A DNA stretch of 64,000 nucleotides from Megalopta genalis (lineage: Eukaryota; Arthropoda; Insecta; Hymenoptera; Halictidae): positions 124,001 to 188,000 of the forward strand of contig NW_027476464.1 of the NCBI RefSeq assembly GCF_051020955.1. The letters are read 5' to 3'. Position numbers and translations under genes: made by a program. Shown here in pieces: positions 36,204-49,360 of this stretch. Each line of letters begins with the position of its first letter. Within the stretch, counting starts at the first letter, position 1. Under the pieces are notes generated by a model, which worked only from the letters and a program-made list of their open reading frames with translations, did not search any database and was not told where the DNA came from.

Positions 36204-39200
36204 TCTTTTGTTTCGCCTGCATTTGAAACTATATCACTTATATTGCAAGTAATTGAAGCTAAATCATTTGTTTCGCATGGTTTTGAAGCTAAGACATCTA
36301 GTTGGCATTGATTTGACGCTAAATCTAGTGTATCGCATGGATTAGAAGCTATCTCGTTTGTTTCGCCTGCATTTGAAGTATATCATTTATATGGCAAGTA
36401 TTTGAAGCTAAATGATTTGTGTCGCATGGACTTGAAGCTAACTCGTTGGTTTCGCATGCATTTGAAGCTGCATCCCTTATATTTGCAAGTATTTGAAGCT
36501 AAATCATTCGTATCGCATGGATTTGAAGCTGAGCCTTCTACTTCGCATTGATTTGGAGCTAAGTCATGTGTTTCGCTTGGATTTGAAGCTAACTCGTTTG
36601 TTTCGCATTCATTTGAAGCTATATCACTTATATCGCATGAATCTGATACTAAATCATTTGTGTCGCATGGATTTGAAGCTAAACCTTCTACATCGCATTG
36701 ATTTGAAGCTAAACCTTCTACATCGCATTGGTTTGAAGATAAACCTTTTATATCGCATTGATTTGGAGCTAAATCATGTGTTTCGCATAGATTTGAAGCT
36801 AACTCATTTGTCCCTCCTGTATTTGAAGCTATATCACGTATATCGCAAGTATTTGAATGTAAATAATTTGTGTCGCGCGGATTTGAAGCTAAACCTTCTC
36901 CATCGCATTGGTTTGAAGCTAAATCATGTTCTTCGCATGTATTTGAAGCTAGCTCGTTTGTTTCGCATGCAGTTGAAGCTAAATCATGTATATCACAAGT
37001 AGTTGAAGCTAAACCATTTGTTTCGCATGGATTTGAAGCTAAACCTTCTACATCGCATTGATTTGTAGCTAAATCGCGTGTTTCCCTTGGATATGAAGCT
37101 AAATCATGTTTTTCGCACGGATGTGAGGCTAACTCGTTTGTTTTGTCTGCATTTGAAGCTGTTTCATTTATATCGCAAGTATTTGAAGCTTTCTCGTTTG
37201 TTTCGCATACATTTGAAGCTGCATCCCTTATATTCGCAAGTATTTGACGCTAAATCATTCGTTTCGCATGGTTTTGAAGCTAAGCCCCCTACTTCGCATT
37301 GATTTGAAGCTAAATCATGTGTTTCTCATGGATTTGAAGGTAACTCGTTTGTTTGGCCTGCATTGAAGCTATATCACTTATATCGCAAGTATTTGAAGCT
37401 AAACCATTTGTTTCGCATGGATTTGAAGCTAAGCCTTCTACGTCGCATTGATTGGATCCTAAATCACGTGTTTTGCATGGATTTGAAGCTAAGCCTTCTA
37501 CGTCGCATTGATTTGAAGCTAAATTATGTGTTTCGCGTGGATTTGAAGGTAACTCGTTTTTTCGCATGCAGTTGAAGCTAAGTCATGCATTTCACAAGTA
37601 TTTGAAGCCGAACCATTAGATTCGCATGGATTTGAAGCTAAGCCTTCTACTTGGCATTGAATAGAAGCTAAATCGTGTGCTTGCATGGATTTGAAGCTAA
37701 CTCGTTTGTTTCTCCTATATTTGATGCTGTATCATTTATATCGCACGTATTTGAAGCTAATCCGTTTGTTTCGCATGGATTTGAAGCTAAGCATTCTACT
37801 TCGCATTGATTGGATCCTAAATCACGTGTTTTGCATGGATTTGAAGCTAAGCCTTCTACATCGTATTGATTTGAAGCTAAATCATGCATTTCATAAGTAT
37901 TTGAAGCCGAACCATTAGATTCGCATGGATTTGAAGCTAAGCCTTCTACTTCGCACTGATTTGAAGCTAAATCATGTGTTTCGCGTGGATTCGGAGCTAA
38001 CTCGTTTGTTTCGCATGCAGTTGTAGCTAAATCATGTCTTTCACAAGTATTTGAAGATAAATCATTTGAATCGCATTGATTTGAACATGAGCCTTCTACT
38101 TCGTACTGATTTGCAGCTAAATAATGTGTTTCGCATGGATTTGAAGCTAAACCTTCTACATCGCATTGATTTGAAGCTTAATCATGTCTTTCACAAGTAT
38201 TTGAAGATGAACCATATGAATCGCATGGCTTTGAACCTGAGCCTCCTAGAACGCACTGATTTGACGCTGAATCATGTGTTTCGCATGGATTTGAAGCTAA
38301 CTCGTTCGTTTCTCCTGCATTTGAAACTATATCACTTATATCGCAAGTATTTGAAGCTAAATCATGTGTTTCGCTTGGATTTGAAGCTAAACTTTCTACA
38401 TCGCATTGATTTGAAGCTAAATTATGTGTTTCGCTTGGATTTGAATGTAACTCATTTGTTTCGCATGCAGTTGAAGCTATATCACCTATATCCCAAGTGT
38501 TGGAAGCTCAATCATTTGTTTCGCGTGGACTTGAAGCTAAACCTTCTACATCGCATTGATTGGAAGCTAAATCATGTGTTTCGCATGCAGTTGTAGCTAA
38601 ATAATGTATATCACAAGTATTTGTAACTAAACCATTTGTTTCGCATGGATTTGAAGCTAAGCCTTCTACTTCAAATTGATTTGAAGCTAAATTATGTGTT
38701 TCGCGTGGATTTGAAAGTAACTCGTTGTTTCGCATGCAGTTGAAGCTAAATCATGCATTTCACAAGTATTTGAAGCTAAACCATTTGTATCGCATGGATT
38801 TGAAGCTCTGCCTTCTACTTCGCATTGATTTGACGCTAAATATTGTGTTTCGCATCGATTTGAAGCTAACTCGTTTGTTTCGCATGCAGTTGAAACTAAA
38901 TCATGTATATCACAAGTATTTGCAGCTAAACAATTGATTCGCATGGATTTGAAGCTAAGCCTTCTACTTGGCATTGAATTGAAGCTAAATCGTGTGTTTT
39001 GCATGGATTTGAAGCTAACTCGTTTGTTTCTCCTGTATTTGACGCTGTATCATTTATATCGCAAGTATTTGAAGCTAAACCATTTGTTTCGCATGGATTT
39101 GAAGATAAGCCTACTACTTCGCATTGATTGGATCCTAAATCACATGTTTCCATGGATTTGAAGCTAAACCTGCTACTTCGCATTGATTTGAAGCTAAATT

Positions 39201-41076
39201 ATGTGTTTCGCATGGATTTGAAGGTAACTCGTTGTTTCGCATGGAGTTGAATATATATCACTTATATCACAAGTATTTGAAGCATAACCATTTGTTCCGC
39301 ATCGATTTGAAGCTAAGCTTTCTACTTCGCATTGATTGGATCTTAAATCACGTGTTTTGCATGGATTTGAAGCTAAGCCTTCTACTTCGCATTTATTTGA
39401 AGCTAAATCATTTGTTTCGCATGGAATTGAAGCTACCTCGTTTGTTCCACCTGGTTTTGAAGCTATATCACTTATATCGCAAGTATTTGAAGCTAAACCA
39501 TTTGTTTCGCATGGATTTGAAGCTAAGGCTTCTACGTCGCATTGATTGGATCCTAAATCACGTGTTTTGCATGGATTTGAAGCTAAGCCTTCTACATCGC
39601 ATTGATTTGAAGCTAAATCATGTGTTTCGCGTGGATTTGAAGGTAACTCGTTTGTTTCGCATGCAGTTGAAGCTAAATCATGTCTTTCACAAGTATTTGA
39701 AGATGAACCATTTGAATCGCATGGCTTTGAACCTGAGCCTTCTACTTCGCACTGATTTGCACCTAAATAATGTGGTTCGCATGGATTTGAAGCTAAACCT
39801 TCTACATCCCATGGATTTGAAGCTAAATCATGTGTTTGGCATGGATTTGAAGCTAAACCTTCTACATCGCATTGATTTGCAGCTGAATCATGTGTTTCGC
39901 ATGGATTTGAAGTTCACTCGTCCGTTTCGCCTGCATTTGAAACTATATCACTTATATCGCAAGTATTTGAAGCTAAATCATGTGTCTCGCATGGATTTGA
40001 AGCTAAACCTGCTACTTCGCATTGATTTGAAGCTAAATTATGTGTTTCGTGTGGATTTGAAGGTAACTCGTTTTTTCGCATGCAGTTGAAGCTAAGTCAT
40101 GCATTTCACAAGTATTTGAAGCCGAACCATTAGATTCGCATGGATTTGAAGCTAAGCCTTCTACTTGGCATTGAATTGAAGCTAAATCGTGTGCTTGCAT
40201 GGATTTGAAGCTAACTCGTTTGTTTCTCCTATATTTGAAGCTGTATCATTTATATCGCACGTATTTGAAGCTAATCCGTTTGTTTCGCATGGATTTGAAG
40301 CTAAGCCTCCTACTTCGCATTGATTGGATCCTAAATCACGTGTTTTGCATGGATTTGAAGCTAAGCCTTCTACATCGCATTGATTTGAAGCTAAATTATG
40401 TGTTTCGCTTGCATTTGAATGTAACTCATTTGTTTCGCATGCAGTTGAAGCTATATCACCTATATCCCAAGTGTAGGAAACTCAATCATTTGTTTCGCAT
40501 GGATTTGAAGCTAAACCTGCTCCTTCGCATTGATTTGAAGCTAAATTGTGTGTTTCACGTGGATTTGAAGGTAACTCGTTGTTTCGCATGCAGTTGAAGC
40601 TAAATCATGCATTTCACAAGTATTTGAAGCCGAACCATTATATTCGCATGGATTTGAAGCTAAGCCTTCTACTTCGCACTGATTTGAAGTTAAATCATGT
40701 GTTACGCATGGATTTGGAGCTAACTCGTTTGCTTCGAATGCAGATGAAGCTAAATCATGTATATCACAAGTATTTGAAGATAAACCATTTGTATCGCATG
40801 GATTTGAAGCTCTGCCTTCTACTTCGCATTGATTTGACGCTAAATATTGTGTTTCGAATGGCATTGAATCTAACTCGTTTGTTTCGCATGCAGTTGAATC
40901 TATATCACTTATATCGCAAGTATTTGGAGCTAAATCATGTGTAACGCATGTATTTGGAAACCTAACTCTTTTGATTTGTCTGCATTTGTAACCTATATAA
41001 CGTATATCCCAAGTGTTTAAAGCTAACTCATTTGTTTCGCGTGGATTTGTAGCTAAACCTTCTACATCGCATTGAT

Positions 41077-42189
41077 TTGAAGCTAGGTCATGTGTTTCGC
41101 TTGGATTTGACGCTAAACATTCTACAACGCATTGATTTGATGCTAAATCATGCGTTCCGCTTGGATTTGAAACTAACTCGTTTGTTTCGTCTGCATTTGA
41201 AGCTATATTACTTATATCGCAAGTATCTGAAGCTAAATCATCTGTGTCGCATGGATTTGCAGCTAAACCTTCTACATAGCATTGATTGGAAGCTTAATCA
41301 TGTGTTTTGCATGGATTTGAAGCTATCTCTTTTGTTTCGCCTGGAGTTGAATATATATCACTTACATCACAAGTATTTGAAGCATAACCATTTGTTCCGC
41401 ATCGATTTGAAGCTAAGTCTTCTACTTCGCATTGATTGGATCTTAAATCACGTGTTTTGCATGGATTTGAAGCTAAGCCTTCTACTTCGCATTTATTTGA
41501 AGCTAAATCATTTGTTTCGCATGGAATTGAAGCTACCTCGTTTGTCCCACCTGCTTTTGAAGCTATATCACTTATATCGCAAGTTTTTTAAGCTAAACCA
41601 TTTTTTTCGCATGGATTTGAAGCTAAGGCTTCTACGTCGCATTGATTGGATCCTAAATCACGTGTTTTGCATGGATTTGAAGCTAAGCCTTCTACATCGC
41701 ATTGATTTGAAGCTTAATCATGTGTTTCGCGTGGATTTGAAGGTAACTCGTTTGTTTCGCATGCAGTTGAAGCTAAATCATGTCTTTCACAAGTATTTGA
41801 AGATGAACCATTTGAATCGCATGGCTTTGAACCTGAGCCTTCTACTTCGCACTGATTTGCACCTAAATAATGTGGTTCGCATGGATTTGAAGCTAAACCT
41901 TCTACATCCCATGGATTTGAAGCTAAATCATGTGTTTGGCATGGATTTGAAGCTAAACCTTCTACATCGCATTGATTTGCAGCTGAATCATGTGTTTCGC
42001 ATGGATTTGAAGCTCACTCGTTCGTTTCGGCTGCATTTGAAACTATATCACTTATATCGCAAGTATTTGAAGCTAAATCATGTGTTTCGCATGGATTTGA
42101 AGCTAATCCTGCTACTTCGCATTGATTTGAAGCTAAATTATGTGTTTCGCGTGGATTTGAAGGTAACTCGTTTTTTCGCATGCAGTTGA
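41077..42189 (+). other. Plus-strand open decapeptide frame, 370 codons, probably not a gene
   Basis: The frame reads as the D-L-K-L-N-x-L/V-x-R-M decapeptide. It lies mostly on the third copy of the block at 35229-36203 and so repeats that frame. It ends immediately after the 29-bp monomer near 42173 (CTCGTTTTTTCGCATGC). No known domain, signal peptide or membrane helix can be made out. As with the other runs, openness in this frame follows from the consensus having no plus-strand stop in this phase. Confidence 0.1.
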
Positions 42190-42820
42190 AGCTAAGTCAT
42201 GCATTTCACAAGTATTTGAAGCCGAACCATTAGATTCGCATGGATTTGAAGCTAAGCCTTCTACTTGGCATTGAATTGAAGCTAAATCGTGTGCTTGCAT
42301 GGATTTGAAGCTAACTCGTTTGTTTCTCCTATATTTGAAGCTGTATCATTTATATCGCACGTATTTGAAGCTAATCCGTTTGTTTCGCATGGATTTGAAG
42401 CTAAGCCTTCTACTTCGCATTGATTGGATCCTAAATCACGTGTTTTGCATGGATTTGAAGCTAAGCCTTCTACATCGTATTGATTTGAAGCTAAATCATG
42501 CATTTCATAAGTATTTGAAGCCGAACCATTAGATTCGCATGGATTTGAAGCTAAGCCTTCTACTTCGCACTGATTTGAAGTTAAATCATGTGTTTCGCGT
42601 GGATTTGGAGCTAACTCGTTTGCTTCGAATGCAGTTGAAGCTAAATCATGTATACCACAAGTATTTGAAGCTAAACAATTTGTATCGCATGGATTTGAAG
42701 CTCTGCCTTCTACTTCGCATTGATTTGACGCTAAATATTGTGTTTCGCATCGATTTGAAGCTAACTCGTTTGTTTCGCGTGCAGTTGAAACTAAGTCATG
42801 TATATCACAAGTATTTGCAG

Positions 42821-43588
42821 CTAACCAATTGATTCGCATGGATTTGAAGCTAAGCCTTCTACTTGGCATTGAATTGAAGCTAAATCGTGTGTTTTGCATA
42901 GATTTGAAGCTAACTCGTTTGTTTCTCCTGTATTTGAAGCTATATCAATTATATCGCAAGTATTTGAAGCTAAAGCATTTGTTTCGCATGGATTTGAAGC
43001 TAAGCCTTCTACTTCGCATTGATTGGATCCTAAATCACGTATTTTGCATGGATTTGGAGCTAACTCGTTTGCTTCGAATGCAGTTGAAGCTAAATCATGT
43101 ATATCACAAGTATTTGAAGCTAAACCATTTGTATCGCATGGATTTGAAGCTCTGCCTTCTACTGCGCATTGATTTGACGCTAAATATTGTGTTTCGCATG
43201 AATTTGAAGATAACTCGTTTGTTTCTCCTGTTTTTGAAGCTGTATCATTTATATCGCACGTATTTGAAGCTAATCCGTTTGTTTCGCATGGATTTGAAGC
43301 TAAGCCTTCTACTTGGCATTGAATTGAAGCTAAATCGTGTGTTTTGCATGGATTTGAAGCCAACTCGTTTGTTTCTCCTGTATTTGAAGCTGTATCATTT
43401 ATATCGCACGTATTTGAAGCTAATCCATTTGTTTCGCATGGATTTGAAGCTAAGCCTTCTACTTCGCATTGATTGGATCCTAAATCACGTGTTTTGCATG
43501 GATTTGAAGCTAAGCCTTCTACATTGCATTGATTTGTAGCTGAATCATGTGTTTCGCATGGATTTGAAGGTAACTCGTTGTTTCGCAT
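42821..43588 (-). other. Minus-strand open decapeptide frame, 255 codons, probably not a gene
   Basis: The frame carries repeated units such as ASNPCETNGL, ASNTCDINDT, ASNTGETNEL, ASNPCKTHDL and ASIQCQVEGL in 50-residue cycles, the protein image of the 150-bp pentamer. It starts just past a 29-bp monomer (near 43576), which moves reading into the decapeptide phase. The Cys at position 2 and acidic residue at position 3 of the unit are mostly kept; the Lys in PCKTHDL comes from a CpG-to-TpG change in the core. No recognised domain. Confidence 0.15.
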
Positions 43589-44817
43589 GCAGTTGAAGCT
43601 AAATCATGCATTTCACAAGTATTTGAAGCCGAACCATTAGATTCGCATGGATTTGAAGCTAAGCCTTCTACTTCGCACTGATTTGAAGTTAAATCATGTG
43701 TTTCGCGTGGATTTGGAGCTGACTCGTTTGCTTCGAATGCAGTTGAAGCTAAATCATGTATATCACAAGTATTTGAAGCTAAACCATTTCTATCGCATGG
43801 ATTTGAAGCTCTGCCTTCTACTTCGCATTGATTTGACGCTAAATATTGTGTTTCGCATCGATTTGAAGCTAACTCGTTTGTTTCTCCTGTATTTGAAGCT
43901 GTATCATTTATATCGCAAGTATTTGAAGCTAAACCATTTGTTTCGCATGTATTAGAAGCTAAGCCTTCTACTTGGCTTTGAATTGAAGCTAAATCGTCAG
44001 TTTTGCATGGATTTGAAGCTAACTCGTTTGTTTCTCCTGTATTTGAAGCTGTATCATTTATATCGCAAGTATTTGAAGCTAAACCATTTGTTTCGCATGT
44101 ATTAGATGCTAAGCCTTCTACTTGGCTTTGAATTGAAGCTAAATCGTGAGTTTTGCATGGATTTGAAGCTAACTCGTTTGTTTCTCCTGTATTTGAAGCT
44201 GTATCATTTTTATCGCAAGTATTTGATGCTAAACCATTTGTTTCGCATGGATTTGAAGCTAAGCCTTCTACTTCGCATTGATTGGATCCTAAATCACGTG
44301 TTTTGCATGGATTTGAAGCTAAGCCTTCTACATCGCATTGATTTGAAGCTAAATCATGTGTTTCGCGTGGATTTGAAGGTAACTCGTTTGTTTCGCATGC
44401 AGTTGAAGCTAAATCATGTCTTTCACAAGTATTTGAAGATGAACCATTTGAATCGCATGGCTTTGAACCTGAGCCTTCTACTTCGCACTGATTTGCACCT
44501 AAATAATGTGTTTCGCATGGATTTGAAGCTAAGCCTACTACTTCGCACTGATTTGATGTTAAATCATGCGTTTCGCGTGGATTTGGAGCTAACTCGATTG
44601 CTTCGAATGCAGTGGAAGCTAAATCATGTATATCACAAGTATTTGAAGCTAAACCATTTGTATCGCATGGATTTGAAGCCTTGCCTTCTACTTCGCATTG
44701 ATTTGACGCTAAGTATTGTGTTTCGAATGGATTTGAAGCTAACTCGTTTGTTTCGCATGCAGTTGAAACTAAATAATGTATATCACATGTATTTGCAGCT
44801 AAACAATTCATTCGCAT
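43519..44817 (-). other. Longest open frame: minus-strand decapeptide repeat, 432 codons
   Basis: About 41 decapeptides of the form L-A-S-N-x-C/G-E/D-x-x-x run without a stop, including three near-identical 50-residue cycles over 43862-44255 (NTCDINDT, NTGETNEL, NPCKTHDL, IQSQVEGL, NTCETNGL). The product would be acidic, with Cys in most units except the NTG and SQ ones. The frame ends after a 29-bp monomer (CTCGTTGTTTCGCATGC near 43576) shifts reading into a phase giving ETTSYLQIHAKHMI and then a stop. The first Met comes from the monomer GCATTCG variant near 44810 and has no supporting signal. No family is recognised. It is the best candidate for a coding remnant, but the neighbouring DNA breaks this phase repeatedly. 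Confidence 0.18.
43862..44255. repeat. 150-bp pentamer repeated in tandem
   Basis: B-type monomers start at 43862, 44012 and 44162, so the unit B-C-D-F-A recurs at exactly 150 bp (43862-44011, 44012-44161, then partial). The copies differ by very few bases, for example AAATCGTCAG against AAATCGTGAG. The unit also contains the odd cores CTTGGCTTTGAATTGAAGC and CGCATGTATTAGAAGC. This is the clearest pure pentamer amplification in the window. Confidence 0.9.
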
Positions 44818-45360
44818 GGATTTGAAGCTAAGCCTTCTACTTCGCCCTGATTTGAATCTAAATCATGTGTTTCGCGTGGATTCGGAGCGAACTCGTTTGC
44901 TTCGAATGCAGTTGATGCTAGGTCATGTATATCACAAGTATTTGAAGCTAAACCATTTGTATCGCATGGATTTGAAGCTCTGCCTTCTACTTCGCATTGA
45001 TTTGACGCTAAATATTGTGTTTCGAATGGATTTGAAGCTAACTCGTTCGTTTCGCATGCAGTTGAAACTGAATCATGTATATCACAAGTATTTGAAGCTA
45101 AACCATTTGTTTCGCATGTATTAGAAGCTAAGCCTTCTACTTGGCTTTGAATTGAAGCTAAATCGTGTGTTTTGCATGGATTTGAAGCTAACTCGTTTGT
45201 TTCTCCTGTATTTGAAGCAGTATCATTTATATCGCTAGTATTTGAAGCTAAACCATTTGTTTCTCATGGATTTGAAGCTAAGCCTTCTACTTCGCATTGA
45301 TTCGATCCTAAATCACGTGTTTGGCATGGATTTGAAACTAAGCCTTCTACATCACATTGA

Positions 45361-47070
45361 TTTGAAGCTAAATCATGTGTTTCGCGTGGATTTGAAGGTA
45401 ACCCCTTTGTTTCGCATGCAGTTGAAGCTAAATCATGTCTTTCACAAGTATTTGAAGATGAACCATTTGAATCGCATGGCTTTGAACCTGAGCCTTCTAC
45501 TTCGCACTGATTTGCACCTAAATAATGTGTTTCGCATGGATTTGAATCTAAACCTTCTACATCCCATGGATTTGAAGCTAAATCATGTGTTTGGCTTGGA
45601 TTTGAAGCTAAACCTTCTACATCGCAATGATTTGCAGCTGAATCATGTGTTTCGCATGGATTTGCGTGCTAACTCGTTCGCTTCGCCTGCATTTGAAACT
45701 ATATCACTTATATCGCAAGTATTTGAAGCTAAATCATGTGTTTCGCATGGATTTGAATCTAAACCTGCTACTTCGCATTGATTTGAAGCTAAATTATGTG
45801 TTTCGCGTGGATTTGAAGGTAACTCGTTGTTTCGCATGCAGTTGAAGCTAAATCATGCATTTCACAAGTATTTGAAGCCGAACCATTAGATTCGCATGGA
45901 TTTGAAGCTAAGCCTTCTACTTCGCACTGATTTGAAGCTAAATCATGTGTTTCGCGTGGATTTGAAGGTAACCCCTTTGTTTCGCATGCAGTTGAAGCTA
46001 AATCATGTCTTTCACAAGTATTTGAAGATGAACCATTTGAATCGCATGGCTTTGAACCTGAGCCTTCTACTTCGCACTGATTTGCACCTAAATAATGTGT
46101 TTCGCATGGATTTGAATCTAAACCTTCTACATCCCATGGATTTGAAGCTAAATCATGTGTTTGGCTTGGATTTGAAGCTAAACCTTCTACATCGCAATGA
46201 TTTGCAGCTGAATCATGTGTTTCGCATGGATTTGCGTGCTAACTCGTTCGCTTCGCCTGCATTTGAAACTATATCACTTATATCGCAAGTATTTGAAGCT
46301 AAATCATGTGTTTCGCATGGATTTGAATCTAAACCTGCTACTTCGCATTGATTTGAAGCTAAATTATGTGTTTCGCGTGGATTTGAAGGTAACTCGTTGT
46401 TTCGCATGCAGTTGAAGCTAAATCATGCATTTCACAAGTATTTGAAGCCGAACCATTAGATTCGCATGGATTTGAAGCTAAGCCTTCTACTTCGCACTGA
46501 TTTGAAGCTAAATCATGTGTTTCGCGTGGATTTGAAGGTAACCCCTTTGTTTCGCATGCAGTTGAAGCTAAATCATGTCTTTCACAAGTATTTGAAGATG
46601 AACCATTTGAATCGCATGGCTTTGAACCTGAGCCTTCTACTTCGCACTGATTTGCACCTAAATAATGTGTTTCGCATGGATTTGAATCTAAACCTTCTAC
46701 ATCCCATGGATTTGAAGCTAAATCATGTGTTTGGCTTGGATTTGAAGCTAAACCTTCTACATCGCAATGATTTGCAGCTGAATCATGTGTTTCGCATGGA
46801 TTTGCGTGCTAACTCGTTCGCTTCGCCTGCATTTGAAACTATATCACTTATATCGCAAGTATTTGAAGCTAAATCATGTGTTTCGCATGGATTTGAATCT
46901 AAACCTGCTACTTCGCATTGATTTGAAGCTAAATTATGTGTTTCGCGTGGATTTGAAGGTAACTCGTTGTTTCGCATGCAGTTGAAGCTAAATCATGCAT
47001 TTCACAAGTATTTGAAGCCGAACCATTAGATTCGCATGGATTTGAAGCTAAGCCTTCTACTTCGCACTGA
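45361..47070. repeat. Three apparently identical 570-bp units (19 monomers each)
   Basis: Units at 45361-45930, 45931-46500 and 46501-47070 read the same base for base when compared line by line; similarity runs on to about 47110. Each contains one 31-bp monomer (TTTGCGTGCTAACTCG, near 45661) and one 29-bp monomer (CTCGTTGTTTCGCATGC, near 45823), so the total stays at 19 x 30. The identity makes this the most recently amplified HOR in the window, or an assembly-sensitive spot. Confidence 0.95.
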
Positions 47071-47400
47071 TTTGAAGCTAAATCATGTGTTTCGCGTGGA
47101 TTTGAAGGTAACTCGTTTGTTTCGAATGCAGTTGAAGCTAAATCATGTCTGTCACAATTATTTGTAGCTCAACCATTTGTTTCGCATGGATTTGAAGCTA
47201 AATCATGTGTTTCTCATGGATTTGAAGCAAACTCGTTTGTTTGGCCAGCATTGAAGCTATATCACTTATATCGCAAGTATTTGATGCCAAAATCATTTGT
47301 TTCGCACGGATTTGAAGCTAAACCTTCTACTTCGCATTGATTTGAAGCTAAATCATGTGTTTCGTATGGATTTGAAGCAAACTCGTTCGTTTCGCCTGCA
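47071..47400. repeat. Block repeated at about 57241-57570
   Basis: The rare string CTGTCACAATTATTTGTAGC near 47148 recurs near 57315. The flanks match as well, including GTTTGGCCAGCATTGAAGC (a 29-bp monomer, near 47249 and 57406) and TTTGATGCCAAAATC. After about 47490 the left copy carries a longer series of monomers, which the right copy lacks. Confidence 0.72.
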
Positions 47401-48642
47401 TCTGAAGCTATATCCCTTATATCGCAAGTATTTGATGCTAAATCATTTGTTTCGCACAGATTTGAAGCTAAACCTTTTACATCGCATTGATTTGAAAATA
47501 AATCATGTGTTTCGCTTGGATTTGAAGCTAAATCATGTGTTTCGCATGGATTTGAAGCTAACTCGTTTGTGTCGCCTGCATTTGAAGCTATATCATTTAT
47601 ATCGCAAGTATTTGATGCCAAAATCATTTGTTTCGCACGCATTTGAATCTAAACCTTCTACTTCGCATTGATTTGAAGCTAAATCATGTGTTTCGTATGG
47701 ATTTGAAGCTAACTCGTTTGTTTCGCATGCAATTGAAGCTAAATCATGTGTTTCGCTTGGATTTGAAGCTAAACCTTCTACATCGCATTGATTTGAAGCT
47801 TAATCTAGTGTATCGCATGGATTTGACGCTAAACCTCCTACAACGCATTGATTTGCAGCTAAATCATGTGTTTGGCATGGATTTGAAGCTAACTCATTCA
47901 TTTCGCCTGCAGTTGAATCTACATCACTTATATCGCAAGTATTTGAAGCTAAATCATGTGTTTCGCTTGGATTTGAAGCTAAACCTTCTACATCGCATTC
48001 ATTGGAACCAATTCATGTGTTTCGCGTAGATTTGAAGCTAACTCGTTTGTTTCGCATGCAGTTGTAGCTAAATAATGTATATCACAAGTATTTGTAGCTA
48101 AACCATTTGTATCGCATGGATTTGAAGCTCTGCCTTCTACTTCGCATTGATTTGACGCTAAATATTGTGTTTCGAATGGATTTGAAGCTAACTCGTTCGT
48201 TTCGCATGCAGTTGAAACTGAATCATGTATATCACAAGTATTTGAAGCTAAACCATTTGTTTCGCATGTATTAGAAGCTAAGCCTTCTACTTCGCATTGA
48301 TTCGATCCTAAATCACGTGTTTTGCATGGATTTGAAACTAAGCCTTCTACATCACATTGATTTGAAGCTAAATCATGTGTTTCGCGTGGATTTGAAGGTA
48401 ACCCCTTTGTTTCGGATGCAGTTGAAGCTAAATCATGTCTTTCACAAGTATTTGAAGATGAACCATTTGAATCGCATGGCTTTGAACCTGAGCCTTCTAC
48501 TTCGCACTGATTTGCACCTAAATAATGTGTTTCGCATGGATTTGAATCTAAACCTTCTACATCCCATGGATTTGAAGCTAAATCATGTGTTTGGCATGGA
48601 TTTGAAGCTAAACCTTCTACATCGCATTGATTTGCAGCTGAA

Positions 48643-49360
48643 TCATGTGTTTCGCATGGATTTGCGTGCTAACTCGTTCGTTTCGCCTGCATTTGAAACT
48701 ATATCACTTATATCGCATGTATTTGAAGCTAAATCATGTGTTTCGCATGGATTTGAATCTAAACCTGCTACTTCGCATTGATTTGAAGCTAAATTATGTG
48801 TTTCGCGTGGATTTGAAGGTAACTTGTTGTTTCGCATGCAGTTGAAACTAAATCATGTATATCACATGTATTTGCAGCTAAACAATTCATTCGCATGGAT
48901 TTGAAGCTAAGCCTTCTACTTGGCATTGAATTGAAGCTAAATCGTGTGTTTTGCATGGATTTGAAGCTAACTCGTTTGTTTCTGCTGTATTTGAAGCTAT
49001 ATCATTTATATCGCAAGTATTTGAAGCTAAAGCATTTGTCTCGCATGGATTTGAAGCTAAGCCTTCTACTTCGCATTGATTGGATCCTAAATCACGTGTT
49101 TTGCATGGATTTGAATCTAAGCCTTCTACATAGCATTAATTTGCAGCTGAATCATGTGTTTCGCATGGATTTGAAGCTAACTCGTTTGTGTCGCCTGCAT
49201 TTGAAGCTATATCATTTATATCGCAAGTATTTGATGTCAAAATCATTTGTTTCGTACGCATTTGAATCTAAACCTTCTACTTCGCATTGATTTGAAGCTA
49301 AATCATGTGTTTCGTATGGATTTGAAGCTAACTCGTTCGTTTCGCCTGCATATGAAGCTA
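48643..49360. repeat. ~0.72-kb block, four dispersed copies
   Basis: Copies begin near 48643, 53173, 56232 and 58269 (offsets of 4530, 3059 and 2037 bp). Each opens with the 31-bp TGCGTGCTAACTCG monomer and contains the 29-bp CTCGTTGTTTCGC monomer, the CAGCTAAACAATTCATTCGC string and the TTTCTGCTGTATTTGAAGC monomer. The fourth copy departs near 58960. The same package in changing surroundings implies repeated block transposition by exchange or conversion. Confidence 0.82.
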
